DNA of 64,000 nucleotides from Lathyrus oleraceus (GCF_024323335.1 NC_066581.1:223825039-223889038); one strand, 5' to 3'; shown: positions 35,036 through 49,643, counted from the first letter of the stretch. Program-made: numbers and translations. Notes: generated by a model from the letters alone, not told the origin.

Positions 35036-37899
35036 TGTAAGACCCCAATTTTGTCCCTAAGATCCCTCATGGCATCATCCCATATCATTCATTGCCTCAA
35101 GGATCTTTGTGCCCCTTACCTCCTTTCCTGTGGGTGGGTTAGCTTTTGAGTGTGATTCTTGATCACCAAGCATGTTTTGCATATGTATATCATTGCTTTT
35201 CTTTTTATCTTTAACCAAAGGTACAAAAATGTGTCATCTAACCTTTGCCTTGCAGATGAAGCAATCTTAGGTCAAAGCAGTCAAAGGCAGTCATTGAGCA
35301 ATAGATGGTGGCCATTCTTGAGAATTTGGACCCCATGATCATTCATAAGAGTTCATATGAGCCATGATATCATTTTGAATCAAAATCCCAAGTGGTAGAG
35401 GCTTGAATTTCATCAGGACATAGCTAGGTCATCTGAAGACCTAGAAAAGTCAACTGCCAGGTCAACTGTTGGATTTGGAGGTGGGAAGTGATTAGAAATA
35501 CTCCATTCATGTTCAAACAAGTCTCATTTTACATTTCAAACATCAACATTGAAGAAAATAAAGTCAGGTCAAAACTTTCCAAAAATAGAAAGTGACCTAT
35601 AATTCAAAATTGCCAAAAATGGAAAGGTTTTAACCTAACTTCAACTTCAAATTACATCATCAAGAAAGCTTCAAATGAAATTTTGTTGAACATGAACGTT
35701 GTAGATCTTTCTCTCCCATTTCCAAAAAGTCCAAGATCATCCATTTCTCATATGTGGTTAAGGAGATATGATCAAATCATGGCAAGGTGTACATGGAGAT
35801 TCAAATGTGCATAACTTCTCAACCAATTGTCCAATTCAAGTGGCTCTTTTTTGTACATTCTTCTCTTTTTTGTACATTCAAATGTGCATTGCATTACATC
35901 AATTCTCATCACATAATTATTTGCATTTCACTTGAATTTTTGGAGGGAAAAACTATAATTTGAAATTGGTGCATTGTTTAAGCATGGTACCATTGCATTT
36001 AGCTCCAAAATGATGTTTTAAGTGAAAATCAAGTGAATCACGTGCACTGTTCATCATGCACACCATGCATAAGGTGAATTTGCTAATTTGCATTTTACAT
36101 CTTCTTTTTACTAATTCCATTTGCCAATTGCTTAAACATGATTAGGGAAGTGATTAAGGAGAAGTATATATAGCAAATCATAACAGATTTTCTGCTAACA
36201 ACACTTCATTTTTCAGATCTAGATCTAGAATACAAAACTTTTCTCTCAAAATTTTCTTCCATTTTCTTCATTTCCAATCCAATTTCTTGCTTAATTCTTG
36301 TTGTTGAGTTGTTTTTGAGCAGGATTACACATAGAATCATAGCAATTTGTGCAGCATTGAAGCATTTGTGAAGCTTGAAGCTACCATGGCAAATCCAAAT
36401 TCTGGCAAAATCGTGTGCACTTGAGCTTCGAGTTCTCTCCTAATCAACTTCACAAGCATCATAGAGGAGATTTTGAGCACTGCAAGGCTTGGACAACACC
36501 AAATTCGATTCTGCTCTCCAAGAGGTTACAGATTCGACCTCTCTAATTCTCGAAATTATTATGCTAATGTGATAGATAATTGAATGCTGAGTAGATTGAG
36601 CTCTAAATCGTGTGAATCCATGCATAATTGAGTGAGATATGGTTGTTCAAAGTTTTGATGTTAAATCTTCTTTCATTTGATCCATGCATGTTTAGTTGTT
36701 TCTTGATGATTTGTTTGTGGATTCATGTTGTATGATGCAAGATCTTTAAAATGATATGCGCCATGCCTATTTCTGTGCATTTTGAAAATTTCTGGAAAAT
36801 CTGGATGAAGATCTTCATGATCTTCATCCTGTTCTTCGCTTGTTCTTCATTTCCTGCGAATTTTGTTGCAACCTTCATCGTTACCTGCGAATTTTCATGC
36901 AACGTTCATGTTTCCTGCGGATTTCCCAGCGTTTGCATGCATAGCTTAGGGTTCGTATGTTATTGGTACACGTATGCGCATGCATGGCGAAGTGATTGGC
37001 TTACCTTGGTTTGACTGAGCCACGCAGGCATTGACCGGTCAGGTCAATTAATGAAACGACCGCGTTTCATTTAGCCTGGCGCCAACTTTCAAATTGTGCA
37101 TTGGTTCGATTCTCAGCTACGCATGTTTTCAAATGTGCTTCATGATATTTTACATCTCCCTCCATTTTGTTCCATGCTAATTCTTCATGTTTTTTTATTT
37201 TTTCATCATCTTCTAAAATTCATATTAAATTGAAAATAGCTCCAAAAAATGTGTGGTTTTTTGCTTGATGTCACATTTTCTGTCTAGAATTTTATGACCA
37301 TTTTTTCAAAAATTGTGCTTGGCTGGTTTTTAATTTTGCCTAGGGTTTGTTAACATATATGCTTCTTGTACCTTGCCTTGCTTCTTCATTTGTGAAATGC
37401 TGGTTGTTTATCCAAAGAATCTGAAAATTGACATGATGAAACTAGACTCTTGGCTTGACATTATGGTTTTGATTTGATATTTTTACCGTTTGTGGTTTCT
37501 ATTTTATGATCATGTGAATGTAGGTGTGACAATTTGTGTCACACCTTTGCTTGTTCTTCTTATGTGATGTGTTTGCCTTACCTATTGATCTTCAAATACT
37601 CTGATTTTTTGTAGGATACATATTATGGATGATGTGAATGAGCATGAATTTTCTTGGAATTATTTGATTGATTTCTGATTTTATTGAGATTTTTCATTCT
37701 GGTTGGTCACATTGGTGCTTTGAAATTGCTTTGAACTTCAATTGATTGTGAAATACTTTTGGTATATGATATTGATGTGAGACCTTTTGGATTGTCTTAA
37801 GATGTGTTTGAAGTTGATCCATGTTAATTTTTAGCTTCTGTTTTAAATTTTTTCTCCATCTTTGACCCTAGGCTTTGACCTAGTGGTTTGCCTCTCATC
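35036..37899 (+). other. Left single-copy arm of E3 LTR
   Basis: No gene. Contains the presumed promoter near 36165. Small ORFs (for example 36751-37014) have no recognisable product and show no sign of coding. Confidence 0.7.
36165..36172 (+). promoter_or_regulatory. TATA box of E3 LTR
   Basis: TATATATA in GAAGTATATATAGC, about 1.13 kb into the LTR; transcription would start about 30 bp downstream and run through the tandem array before the PBS. Confidence 0.6.
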
Positions 37900-40800
37900 T
37901 TTGAGCTTTGTTTTCAGGTTGAACATCCAAGTTATATGGTTCATGATGCTCCATCATTTGAGCATTTGATGTCTACCTTTGTCTACTAACATTGTGTGTT
38001 TTGTAGGGTTGTTAACTCACTTGAGTTGGACTTGTGGCTTATGCCTTTGCTTATTGGGTTTGACTGTTGATATTGATGTTGTTTAATTGTCTGAGTTGTA
38101 TACTGATTTGTTTGATGTTTCCACAGGTACATTAGTTGCTTAAGTTCATTTTGAACTTGCTTTTGCTTGGTTGCTTAACCACTTAGGTATAATTTCTCTT
38201 CTTCATGTAGTCTGGAAGACCTACTGTTACTTGGTAGGCACCTGTCTGAAGTCCTCCTTAAGAGGCAATGCTTGTGTTTGTTTATCTTTGTGCCAAGCAG
38301 GAAAAGTCCTTTGATAAGGCAATTGGCAGATAAAAGAGATGTGTAATCCATCTCCTGCTATTCAGTGTGTCATCCCTTTGCTCACATTACATGTTGACGC
38401 ATTGTGGATATTAACCCAAGATCTATAGAGTCATTCTCTTGTGGAGAAGAGTTCCAACTTTCTGAACTCCCACACTTTCTGTTATTCAAAGCTCTCCCAG
38501 GCCAGGGATAAGAGCTATGAGACACACCCCTCATCTCCATTTCATCTGCTTCACCCTAACTCTCAATGTTAGGGTTAAGAGCACAACATACCCCATTCCA
38601 GTTGACTGTAAAGTCTAACCTTGCTTGAGCCTAATTGCTTGTGTATAGTGTGTGCTAATTGACTTGTTTGTCTGATTGTTTGTTTCATCTGTGCACATTT
38701 GCTTGTGTGCCTTTGTGCATTTATCATAATTAATTGAACATCATTGCATGATCATGATTCATATCCTTGTGACATCTTTGTTTCTCCATTGAGGATCCAA
38801 TTGTAAGTCCATTTATTGGCCATTGTCTCCTATGATTTGGAAGGAGTCGAGTGTAAGACCATATATTGGCAACTTGTTTCCTTTTGCTTATTGCTCTTGT
38901 TTGCTTTTTGTATGTGAGGATTCAATTGTAAGTCCATGTTATTGGCAGTTGTTTCCCATGATCATCCTTTAGGAGATTGGAATAAGTCCATATATTGGCA
39001 TCTGGTATCCTTGTTTGTTTTGTTTTAGGAGATTAGTATAAGTCCATTGATTGGCATCTGATATCCATGTTTGTTTTAGGAGATTGGTGTAAATCCATTG
39101 ATTGGTATCCGGTATCCACCTTTATTTGTGAGATTGGTGTAAGTCCATTAATTGGCATCCGGCATCCATTTGCTTTGTTTATTGGTTATTGCTCATTTGC
39201 CTATTCCAAAGGAATCACTTGGATCATCTACATATGATCTCAAGAGGTGAACATCTAAGAAGTTTTACACTCCCTCACCCCCTCCCATTCTTTTGTTTCC
39301 TAAACCTTCATTTTGCATGTTAACCCAAACTTGAAATATTGTGCAAACATTATCATCTCTTTTCAAATTTGAGCTTTGTTTTCAGGTTGAACATCCAAGT
39401 TATATGGTTCATGATGCTCCATCATTTGAGCATTTGATGTCTACCTTTGTCTACTAACATTGTGTGTTTTGTAGGGTTGTTAACTCACTTGAGTTGGACT
39501 TGTGGCTTATGCCTTTGCTTATTGGGTTTGACTGTTGATATTGATGTTGTTTAATTGTCTGAGTTGTATACTGATTTGTTTGATGTTTCCACAGGTACAT
39601 TAGTTGCTTAAGTTCATTTTGAACTTGCTTTTGCTTGGTTGCTTAACCACTTAGGTATAATTTCTCTTCTTCATGTAGTCTGGAAGACCTACTGTTACTT
39701 GGTAGGCACCTGTCTGAAGTCCTCCTTAAGAGGCAATGCTTGTGTTTGTTTATCTTTGTGCCAAGCAGGAAAAGTCCTTTGATAAGGCAATTGGCAGATA
39801 AAAGAGATGTGTAATCCATCTCCTGCTATTCAGTGTGTCATCCCTTTGCTCACATTACATGTTGATGCATTGTGGATATTAACCCAAGATCTATAGAGTC
39901 ATTCTCTTGTGGAGAAGAGTTCCAACTTTCTGAACTCCCACACTTTCTGTTATTCAAAGCTCTCCCAGGCCAGGGATAAGAGCTATGAGACACACCCCTC
40001 ATCTCCATTTCATCTGCTTCACCCTAACTCTCAATGTTAGGGTTAAGAGCACAACATACCCCATTCCAGTTGACTGTAAAGTCTAACCTTGCTTGAGCCT
40101 AATTGCTTGTGTATAGTGTGTGCTAATTGACTTGTTTGTCTGATTGTTTGTTTCATCTGTGCACATTTGCTTGTGTGCCTTTGTGCATTTATCATAATTA
40201 ATTGAACATCATTGCATGATCATGATTCATATCCTTGTGACATCTTTGTTTCTCCATTGAGGATCCAATTGTAAGTCCATTTATTGGCCATTGTCTCCTA
40301 TGATTTGGAAGGAGTCGAGTGTAAGACCATATATTGGCAACTTGTTTCCTTTTGCTTATTGCTCTTGTTTGCTTTTTGTATGTGAGGATTCAATTGTAAG
40401 TCCATGTTATTGGCAGTTGTTTCCCATGATCATCCTTTAGGAGATTGGAATAAGTCCATATATTGGCATCTGGTATCCTTGTTTGTTTTGTTTTAGGAGA
40501 TTAGTATAAGTCCATTGATTGGCATCTGATATCCATGTTTGTTTTAGGAGATTGGTGTAAATCCATTGATTGGTATCCGGTATCCACCTTTATTTGTGAG
40601 ATTGGTGTAAGTCCATTAATTGGCATCCGGCATCCATTTGCTTTGTTTATTGGTTATTGCTCATTTGCCTATTCCAAAGGAATCACTTGGATCATCTACA
40701 TATGATCTCAAGAGGTGAACATCTAAGAAGTTTTACACTCCCTCACCCCCTCCCATTCTTTTGTTTCCTAAACCTTCATTTTGCATGTTAACCCAAACTT

Positions 40801-43800
40801 GAAATATTGTGCAAACATTATCATCTCTTTTCAAATTTGAGCTTTGTTTTCAGGTTGAACATCCAAGTTATATGGTTCATGATGCTCCATCATTTGAGCA
40901 TTTGATGTCTACCTTTGTCTACTAACATTGTGTGTTTTGTAGGGTTGTTAACTCACTTGAGTTGGACTTGTGGCTTATGCCTTTGCTTATTGGGTTTGAC
41001 TGTTGATATTGATGTTGTTTAATTGTCTGAGTTGTATACTGATTTGTTTGATGTTTCCACAGGTACATTAGTTGCTTAAGTTCATTTTGAACTTGCTTTT
41101 GCTTGGTTGCTTAACCACTTAGGTATAATTTCTCTTCTTCATGTAGTCTGGAAGACCTACTGTTACTTGGTAGGCACCTGTCTGAAGTCCTCCTTAAGAG
41201 GCAATGCTTGTGTTTGTTTATCTTTGTGCCAAGCAGGAAAAGTCCTTTGATAAGGCAATTGGCAGATAAAAGAGATGTGTAATCCATCTCCTGCTATTCA
41301 GTGTGTCATCCCTTTGCTCACATTACATGTTGATGCATTGTGGATATTAACCCAAGATCTATAGAGTCATTCTCTTGTGGAGAAGAGTTCCAACTTTCTG
41401 AACTCCCACACTTTCTGTTATTCAAAGCTCTCCCAGGCCAGGGATAAGAGCTATGAGACACACCCCTCATCTCCATTTCATCTGCTTCACCCTAACTCTC
41501 AATGTTAGGGTTAAGAGCACAACATACCCCATTCCAGTTGACTGTAAAGTCTAACCTTGCTTGAGCCTAATTGCTTGTGTATAGTGTGTGCTAATTGACT
41601 TGTTTGTCTGATTGTTTGTTTCATCTGTGCACATTTGCTTGTGTGCCTTTGTGCATTTATCATAATTAATTGAACATCATTGCATGATCATGATTCATAT
41701 CCTTGTGACATCTTTGTTTCTCCATTGAGGATCCAATTGTAAGTCCATTTATTGGCCATTGTCTCCTATGATTTGGAAGGAGTCGAGTGTAAGACCATAT
41801 ATTGGCAACTTGTTTCCTTTTGCTTATTGCTCTTGTTTGCTTTTTGTATGTGAGGATTCAATTGTAAGTCCATGTTATTGGCAGTTGTTTCCCATGATCA
41901 TCCTTTAGGAGATTGGAATAAGTCCATATATTGGCATCTGGTATCCTTGTTTGTTTTGTTTTAGGAGATTAGTATAAGTCCATTGATTGGCATCTGATAT
42001 CCATGTTTGTTTTAGGAGATTGGTGTAAATCCATTTATTGGTATCCGGTATCCACCTTTATTTGTGAGATTGGTGTAAGTCCATTAATTGGCATCCGGCA
42101 TCCATTTGCTTTGTTTATTGGTTATTGCTCATTTGCCTATTCCAAAGGAATCACTTGGATCATCTACATATGATCTCAAGAGGTGAACATCTAAGAAGTT
42201 TTACACTCCCTCACCCCCTCCCATTCTTTTGTTTCCTAAACCTTCATTTTGCATGTTAACCCAAACTTGAAATATTGTGCAAACATTATCATCTCTTTTC
42301 AAATTTGAGCTTTGTTTTCAGGTTGAACATCCAAGTTATATGGTTCATGATGCTCCATCATTTGAGCATTTGATGTCTACCTTTGTCTACTAACATTGTG
42401 TGTTTTGTAGGGTTGTTAACTCACTTGAGTTGGACTTGTGGCTTATGCCTTTGCTTATTGGGTTTGACTGTTGATATTGATGTTGTTTAATTGTCTGAGT
42501 TGTATACTGATTTGTTTGATGTTTCCACAGGTACATTAGTTGCTTAAGTTCATTTTGAACTTGCTTTTGCTTGGTTGCTTAACCACTTAGGTATAATTTC
42601 TCTTCTTCATGTAGTCTGGAAGACCTACTGTTACTTGGTAGGCACCTGTCTGAAGTCCTCCTTAAGAGGCAATGCTTGTGTTTGTTTATCTTTGTGCCAA
42701 GCAGGAAAAGTCCTTTGATAAGGCAATTGGCAGATAAAAGAGATGTGTAATCCATCTCCTGCTATTCAGTGTGTCATCCCTTTGCTCACATTACATGTTG
42801 ATGCATTGTGGATATTAACCCAAGATCTATAGAGTCATTCTCTTGTGGAGAAGAGTTCCAACTTTCTGAACTCCCACACTTTCTGTTATTCAAAGCTCTC
42901 CCAGGCCAGGGATAAGAGCTATGAGACACACCCCTCATCTCCATTTCATCTGCTTCACCCTAACTCTCAATGTTAGGGTTAAGAGCACAACATACCCCAT
43001 TCCAGTTGACTGTAAAGTCTAACCTTGCTTGAGCCTAATTGCTTGTGTATAGTGTGTGCTAATTGACTTGTTTGTCTGATTGTTTGTTTCATCTGTGCAC
43101 ATTTGCTTGTGTGCCTTTGTGCATTTATCATAATTAATTGAACATCATTGCATGATCATGATTCATATCCTTGTGACATCTTTGTTTCTCCATTGAGGAT
43201 CCAATTGTAAGTCCATTTATTGGCCATTGTCTCCTATGATTTGGAAGGAGTCGAGTGTAAGACCATATATTGGCAACTTGTTTCCTTTTGCTTATTGCTC
43301 TTGTTTGCTTTTTGTATGTGAGGATTCAATTGTAAGTCCATGTTATTGGCAGTTGTTTCCCATGATCATCCTTTAGGAGATTGGAATAAGTCCATATATT
43401 GGCATCTGGTATCCTTGTTTGTTTTGTTTTAGGAGATTAGTATAAGTCCATTGATTGGCATCTGATATCCATGTTTGTTTTAGGAGATTGGTGTAAATCC
43501 ATTGATTGGTATCCGGTATCCACCTTTATTTGTGAGATTGGTGTAAGTCCATTAATTGGCATCCGGCATCCATTTGCTTTGTTTATTGGTTATTGCTCAT
43601 TTGCCTATTCCAAAGGAATCACTTGGATCATCTACATATGATCTCAAGAGGTGAACATCTAAGAAGTTTTACACTCCCTCACCCCCTCCCATTCTTTTGT
43701 TTCCTAAACCTTCATTTTGCATGTTAACCCAAACTTGAAATATTGTGCAAACATTATCATCTCTTTTCAAATTTGAGCTTTGTTTTCAGGTTGAACATCC

Positions 43801-46800
43801 AAGTTATATGGTTCATGATGCTCCATCATTTGAGCATTTGATGTCTACCTTTGTCTACTAACATTGTGTGTTTTGTAGGGTTGTTAACTCACTTGAGTTG
43901 GACTTGTGGCTTATGCCTTTGCTTATTGGGTTTGACTGTTGATATTGATGTTGTTTAATTGTCTGAGTTGTATACTGATTTGTTTGATGTTTCCACAGGT
44001 ACATTAGTTGCTTAAGTTCATTTTGAACTTGCTTTTGCTTGGTTGCTTAACCACTTAGGTATAATTTCTCTTCTTCATGTAGTCTGGAAGACCTACTGTT
44101 ACTTGGTAGGCACCTGTCTGAAGTCCTCCTTAAGAGGCAATGCTTGTGTTTGTTTATCTTTGTGCCAAGCAGGAAAAGTCCTTTGATAAGGCAATTGGCA
44201 GATAAAAGAGATGTGTAATCCATCTCCTGCTATTCAGTGTGTCATCCCTTTGCTCACATTACATGTTGATGCATTGTGGATATTAACCCAAGATCTATAG
44301 AGTCATTCTCTTGTGGAGAAGAGTTCCAACTTTCTGAACTCCCACACTTTCTGTTATTCAAAGCTCTCCCAGGCCAGGGATAAGAGCTATGAGACACACC
44401 CCTCATCTCCATTTCATCTGCTTCACCCTAACTCTCAATGTTAGGGTTAAGAGCACAACATACCCCATTCCAGTTGACTGTAAAGTCTAACCTTGCTTGA
44501 GCCTAATTGCTTGTGTATAGTGTGTGCTAATTGACTTGTTTGTCTGATTGTTTGTTTCATCTGTGCACATTTGCTTGTGTGCCTTTGTGCATTTATCATA
44601 ATTAATTGAACATCATTGCATGATCATGATTCATATCCTTGTGACATCTTTGTTTCTCCATTGAGGATCCAATTGTAAGTCCATTTATTGGCCATTGTCT
44701 CCTATGATTTGGAAGGAGTCGAGTGTAAGACCATATATTGGCAACTTGTTTCCTTTTGCTTATTGCTCTTGTTTGCTTTTTGTATGTGAGGATTCAATTG
44801 TAAGTCCATGTTATTGGCAGTTGTTTCCCATGATCATCCTTTAGGAGATTGGAATAAGTCCATATATTGGCATCTGGTATCCTTGTTTGTTTTGTTTTAG
44901 GAGATTAGTATAAGTCCATTGATTGGCATCTGATATCCATGTTTGTTTTAGGAGATTGGTGTAAATCCATTGATTGGTATCCGGTATCCACCTTTATTTG
45001 TGAGATTGGTGTAAGTCCATTAATTGGCATCCGGCATCCATTTGCTTTGTTTATTGGTTATTGCTCATTTGCCTATTCCAAAGGAATCACTTGGATCATC
45101 TACATATGATCTCAAGAGGTGAACATCTAAGAAGTTTTACACTCCCTCACCCCCTCCCATTCTTTTGTTTCCTAAACCTTCATTTTGCATGTTAACCCAA
45201 ACTTGAAATATTGTGCAAACATTATCATCTCTTTTCAAATTTGAGCTTTGTTTTCAGGTTGAACATCCAAGTTATATGGTTCATGATGCTCCATCATTTG
45301 AGCATTTGATGTCTACCTTTGTCTACTAACATTGTGTGTTTTGTAGGGTTGTTAACTCACTTGAGTTGGACTTGTGGCTTATGCCTTTGCTTATTGGGTT
45401 TGACTGTTGATATTGATGTTGTTTAATTGTCTGAGTTGTATACTGATTTGTTTGATGTTTCCACAGGTACATTAGTTGCTTAAGTTCATTTTGAACTTGC
45501 TTTTGCTTGGTTGCTTAACCACTTAGGTATAATTTCTCTTCTTCATGTAGTCTGGAAGACCTACTGTTACTTGGTAGGCACCTGTCTGAAGTCCTCCTTA
45601 AGAGGCAATGCTTGTGTTTGTTTATCTTTGTGCCAAGCAGGAAAAGTCCTTTGATAAGGCAATTGGCAGATAAAAGAGATGTGTAATCCATCTCCTGCTA
45701 TTCAGTGTGTCATCCCTTTGCTCACATTACATGTTGATGCATTGTGGATATTAACCCAAGATCTATAGAGTCATTCTCTTGTGGAGAAGAGTTCTAACTT
45801 TCTGAACTCCCACACTTTCTGTTATTCAAAGCTCTCCCAGGCCAGGGATAAGAGCTATGAGACACACCCCTCATCTCCATTTCATCTGCTTCACCCTAAC
45901 TCTCAATGTTAGGGTTAAGAGCACAACATACCCCATTCCAGTTGACTGTAAAGTCTAACCTTGCTTGAGCCTAATTGCTTGTGTATAGTGTGTGCTAATT
46001 GACTTGTTTGTCTGATTGTTTGTTTCATCTGTGCACATTTGCTTGTGTGCCTTTGTGCATTTATCATAATTAATTGAACATCATTGCATGATCATGATTC
46101 ATATCCTTGTGACATCTTTGTTTCTCCATTGAGGATCCAATTGTAAGTCCATTTATTGGCCATTGTCTCCTATGATTTGGAAGGAGTCGAGTGTAAGACC
46201 ATATATTGGCAACTTGTTTCCTTTTGCTTATTGCTCTTGTTTGCTTTTTGTATGTGAGGATTCAATTGTAAGTCCATGTTATTGGCAGTTGTTTCCCATG
46301 ATCATCCTTTAGGAGATTGGAATAAGTCCATATATTGGCATCTGGTATCCTTGTTTGTTTTGTTTTAGGAGATTAGTATAAGTCCATTGATTGGCATCTG
46401 ATATCCATGTTTGTTTTAGGAGATTGGTGTAAATCCATTGATTGGTATCCGGTATCCACCTTTATTTGTGAGATTGGTGTAAGTCCATTAATTCGCATCC
46501 GGCATCCATTTGCTTTGTTTATTGGTTATTGCTCATTTGCCTATTCCAAAGGAATCACTTGGATCATCTACATATGATCTCAAGAGGTGAACATCTAAGA
46601 AGTTTTACACTCCCTCACCCCCTCCCATTCTTTTGTTTCCTAAACCTTCATTTTGCATGTTAACCCAAACTTGAAATATTGTGCAAACATTATCATCTCT
46701 TTTCAAATTTGAGCTTTGTTTTCAGGTTGAACATCCAAGTTATATGGTTCATGATGCTCCATCATTTGAGCATTTGATGTCTACCTTTGTCTACTAACAT

Positions 46801-49643
46801 TGTGTGTTTTGTAGGGTTGTTAACTCACTTGAGTTGGACTTGTGGCTTATGCCTTTGCTTATTGGGTTTGACTGTTGATATTGATGTTGTTTAATTGTCT
46901 GAGTTGTATACTGATTTGTTTGATGTTTCCACAGGTACATTAGTTGCTTAAGTTCATTTTGAACTTGCTTTTGCTTGGTTGCTTAACCACTTAGGTATAA
47001 TTTCTCTTCTTCATGTAGTCTGGAAGACCTACTGTTACTTGGTAGGCACCTGTCTGAAGTCCTCCTTAAGAGGCAATGCTTGTGTTTGTTTATCTTTGTG
47101 CCAAGCAGGAAAAGTCCTTTGATAAGGCAATTGGCAGATAAAAGAGATGTGTAATCCATCTCCTGCAATTCAGTGTGTCATCCCTTTGCTCACATTACAT
47201 GTTGATGCATTGTGGATATTAACCCAAGATCTATAGAGTCATTCTCTTGTGGAGAAGAGTTCCAACTTTCTGAACTCCCACACTTTCTGTTATTCAAAGC
47301 TCTCCCAGGCCAGGGATAAGAGCTATGAGACACACCCCTCATCTCCATTTCATCTGCTTCACCCTAACTCTCAATGTTAGGGTTAAGAGCACAACATACC
47401 CCATTCCAGTTGACTGTAAAGTCTAACCTTGCTTGAGCCTAATTGCTTGTGTATAGTGTGTGCTAATTGACTTGTTTGTCTGATTGTTTGTTTCATCTGT
47501 GCACATTTGCTTGTGTGCCTTTGTGCATTTATCATAATTAATTGAACATCATTGCATGATCATGATTCATATCCTTGTGACATCTTTGTTTCTCCATTGA
47601 GGATCCAATTGTAAGTCCATTTATTGGCCATTGTCTCCTATGATTTGGAAGGAGTCGAGTGTAAGACCATATATTGGCAACTTGTTTCCTTTTGCTTATT
47701 GCTCTTGTTTGCTTTTTGTATGTGAGGATTCAATTGTAAGTCCATGTTATTGGCAGTTGTTTCCCATGATCATCCTTTAGGAGATTGGAATAAGTCCATA
47801 TATTGGCATCTGGTATCCTTGTTTGTTTTGTTTTAGGAGATTAGTATAAGTCCATTGATTGGCATCTGATATCCATGTTTGTTTTAGGAGATTGGTGTAA
47901 ATCCATTGATTGGTATCCGGTATCCACCTTTATTTGTGAGATTGGTGTAAGTCCATTAATTGGCATCCGACATCCATTTGCTTTGTTTATTGGTTATTGC
48001 TCATTTGCCTATTCCAAAGGAATCACTTGGATCATCTACATATGATCTCAAGAGGTGAACATCTAAGAAGTTTTACACTCCCTCACCCCCTCCCATTCTT
48101 TTGTTTCCTAAACCTTCATTTTGCATGTTAACCCAAACTTGAAATATTGTGCAAACATTATCATCTCTTTTCAAATTTGAGCTTTGTTTTCAGGTTGAAC
48201 ATCCAAGTTATATGGTTCATGATGCTCCATCATTTGAGCATTTGATGTCTACCTTTGTCTACTAACATTGTGTGTTTTGTAGGGTTGTTAACTCACTTGA
48301 GTTGGACTTGTGGCTTATGCCTTTGCTTATTGGGTTTGACTGTTGATATTGATGTTGTTTAATTGTCTGAGTTGTATACTGATTTGTTTGATGTTTCCAC
48401 AGGTACATTAGTTGCTTAAGTTCATTTTGAACTTGCTTTTGCTTGGTTGCTTAACCACTTAGGTATAATTTCTCTTCTTCATGTAGTCTGGAAGACCTAC
48501 TGTTACTTGGTAGGCACCTGTCTGAAGTCCTCCTTAAGAGGCAATGCTTGTGTTTGTTTATCTTTGTGCCAAGCAGGAAAAGTCCTTTGATAAGGCAATT
48601 GGCAGATAAAAGAGATGTGTAATCCATCTCCTGCTATTCAGTGTGTCATCCCTTTGCTCACATTACATGTTGATGCATTGTGGATATTAACCCAAGATCT
48701 ATAGAGTCATTCTCTTGTGGAGAAGAGTTCTAACTTTCTGAACTCCCACACTTTCTGTTATTCAAAGCTCTCCCAGGCCAGGGATAAGAGCTATGAGACA
48801 CACCCCTCATCTCCATTTCATCTGCTTCACCCTAACTCTCAATGTTAGGGTTAAGAGCACAACATACCCCATTCCAGTTGACTGTAAAGTCTAACCTTGC
48901 TTGAGCCTAATTGCTTGTGTATAGTGTGTGCTAATTGACTTGTTTGTCTGATTGTTTGTTTCATCTGTGCACATTTGCTTGTGTGCCTTTGTGCATTTAT
49001 CATAATTAATTGAACATCATTGCATGATCATGATTCATATCCTTGTGACATCTTTGTTTCTCCATTGAGGATCCAATTGTAAGTCCATTTATTGGCCATT
49101 GTCTCCTATGATTTGGAAGGAGTCGAGTGTAAGACCATATATTGGCAACTTGTTTCCTTTTGCTTATTGCTCTTGTTTGCTTTTTGTATGTGAGGATTCA
49201 ATTGTAAGTCCATGTTATTGGCAGTTGTTTCCCATGATCATCCTTTAGGAGATTGGAATAAGTCCATATATTGGCATCTGGTATCCTTGTTTGTTTTGTT
49301 TTAGGAGATTAGTATAAGTCCATTGATTGGCATCTGATATCCATGTTTGTTTTAGGAGATTGGTGTAAATCCATTGATTGGTATCCGGTATCCACCTTTA
49401 TTTGTGAGATTGGTGTAAGTCCATTAATTCGCATCCGGCATCCATTTGCTTTGTTTATTGGTTATTGCTCATTTGCCTATTCCAAAGGAATCACTTGGAT
49501 CATCTACATATGATCTCAAGAGGTGAACATCTAAGAAGTTTTACACTCCCTCACCCCCTCCCATTCTTTTGTTTCCTAAACCTTCATTTTGCATGTTAAC
49601 CCAAACTTGAAATATTGTGCAAACATTATCATCTCTTTTCAAA
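37900..49643 (+). repeat. Eight tandem copies of a 1468-bp LTR segment
   Basis: The same sequence (GAACATCCAAGTTATATGG) occurs at 37921, 39389, 40857, 42325, 43793, 45261, 46729 and 48197, each exactly 1468 bp apart. Copies run 37900-39367, 39368-40835, 40836-42303, 42304-43771, 43772-45239, 45240-46707, 46708-48175 and 48176-49643. Differences seen are single bases: copy 1 (GACGC at about 38395), copy 3 (TTTATT at about 42034), copies 6 and 8 sharing two changes (TCTAAC at 45793 and 48728; ATTCGC near 46493 and 49429), and copy 7 with two of its own. No coding capacity. Confidence 0.97.
38791..39170 (+). repeat. Internal short subrepeats within each 1468-bp unit (copy 1 shown)
   Basis: Seven degenerate subrepeats of about 45-65 bp share a core of the form GTAAGTCCATTNATTGGCA followed by a TCC-ending tail. 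Later ones begin GAGATTGGTGTAAGTCC. They recur in all eight copies at the same offset (first at 40259 in copy 2). Confidence 0.85.

Noticed and set aside
46983..47168. Minus-strand ORF of 61 codons in repeat copy 7
   Set aside because: Exists in only one of eight copies because a single base change removes a stop; not a gene.
37900..49643. CRISPR-like or satellite array
   Set aside because: Units are 1468 bp with no spacers, inside a plant LTR. Not CRISPR. Called an LTR-internal duplication rather than an established satellite, because only eight copies exist and both flanks are LTR.
37900..49643. Assembly artefact as the explanation for the array
   Set aside because: Not fully excluded, but copy-specific variants and the shared variants of copies 6 and 8 argue for real copies; listed as a check instead.
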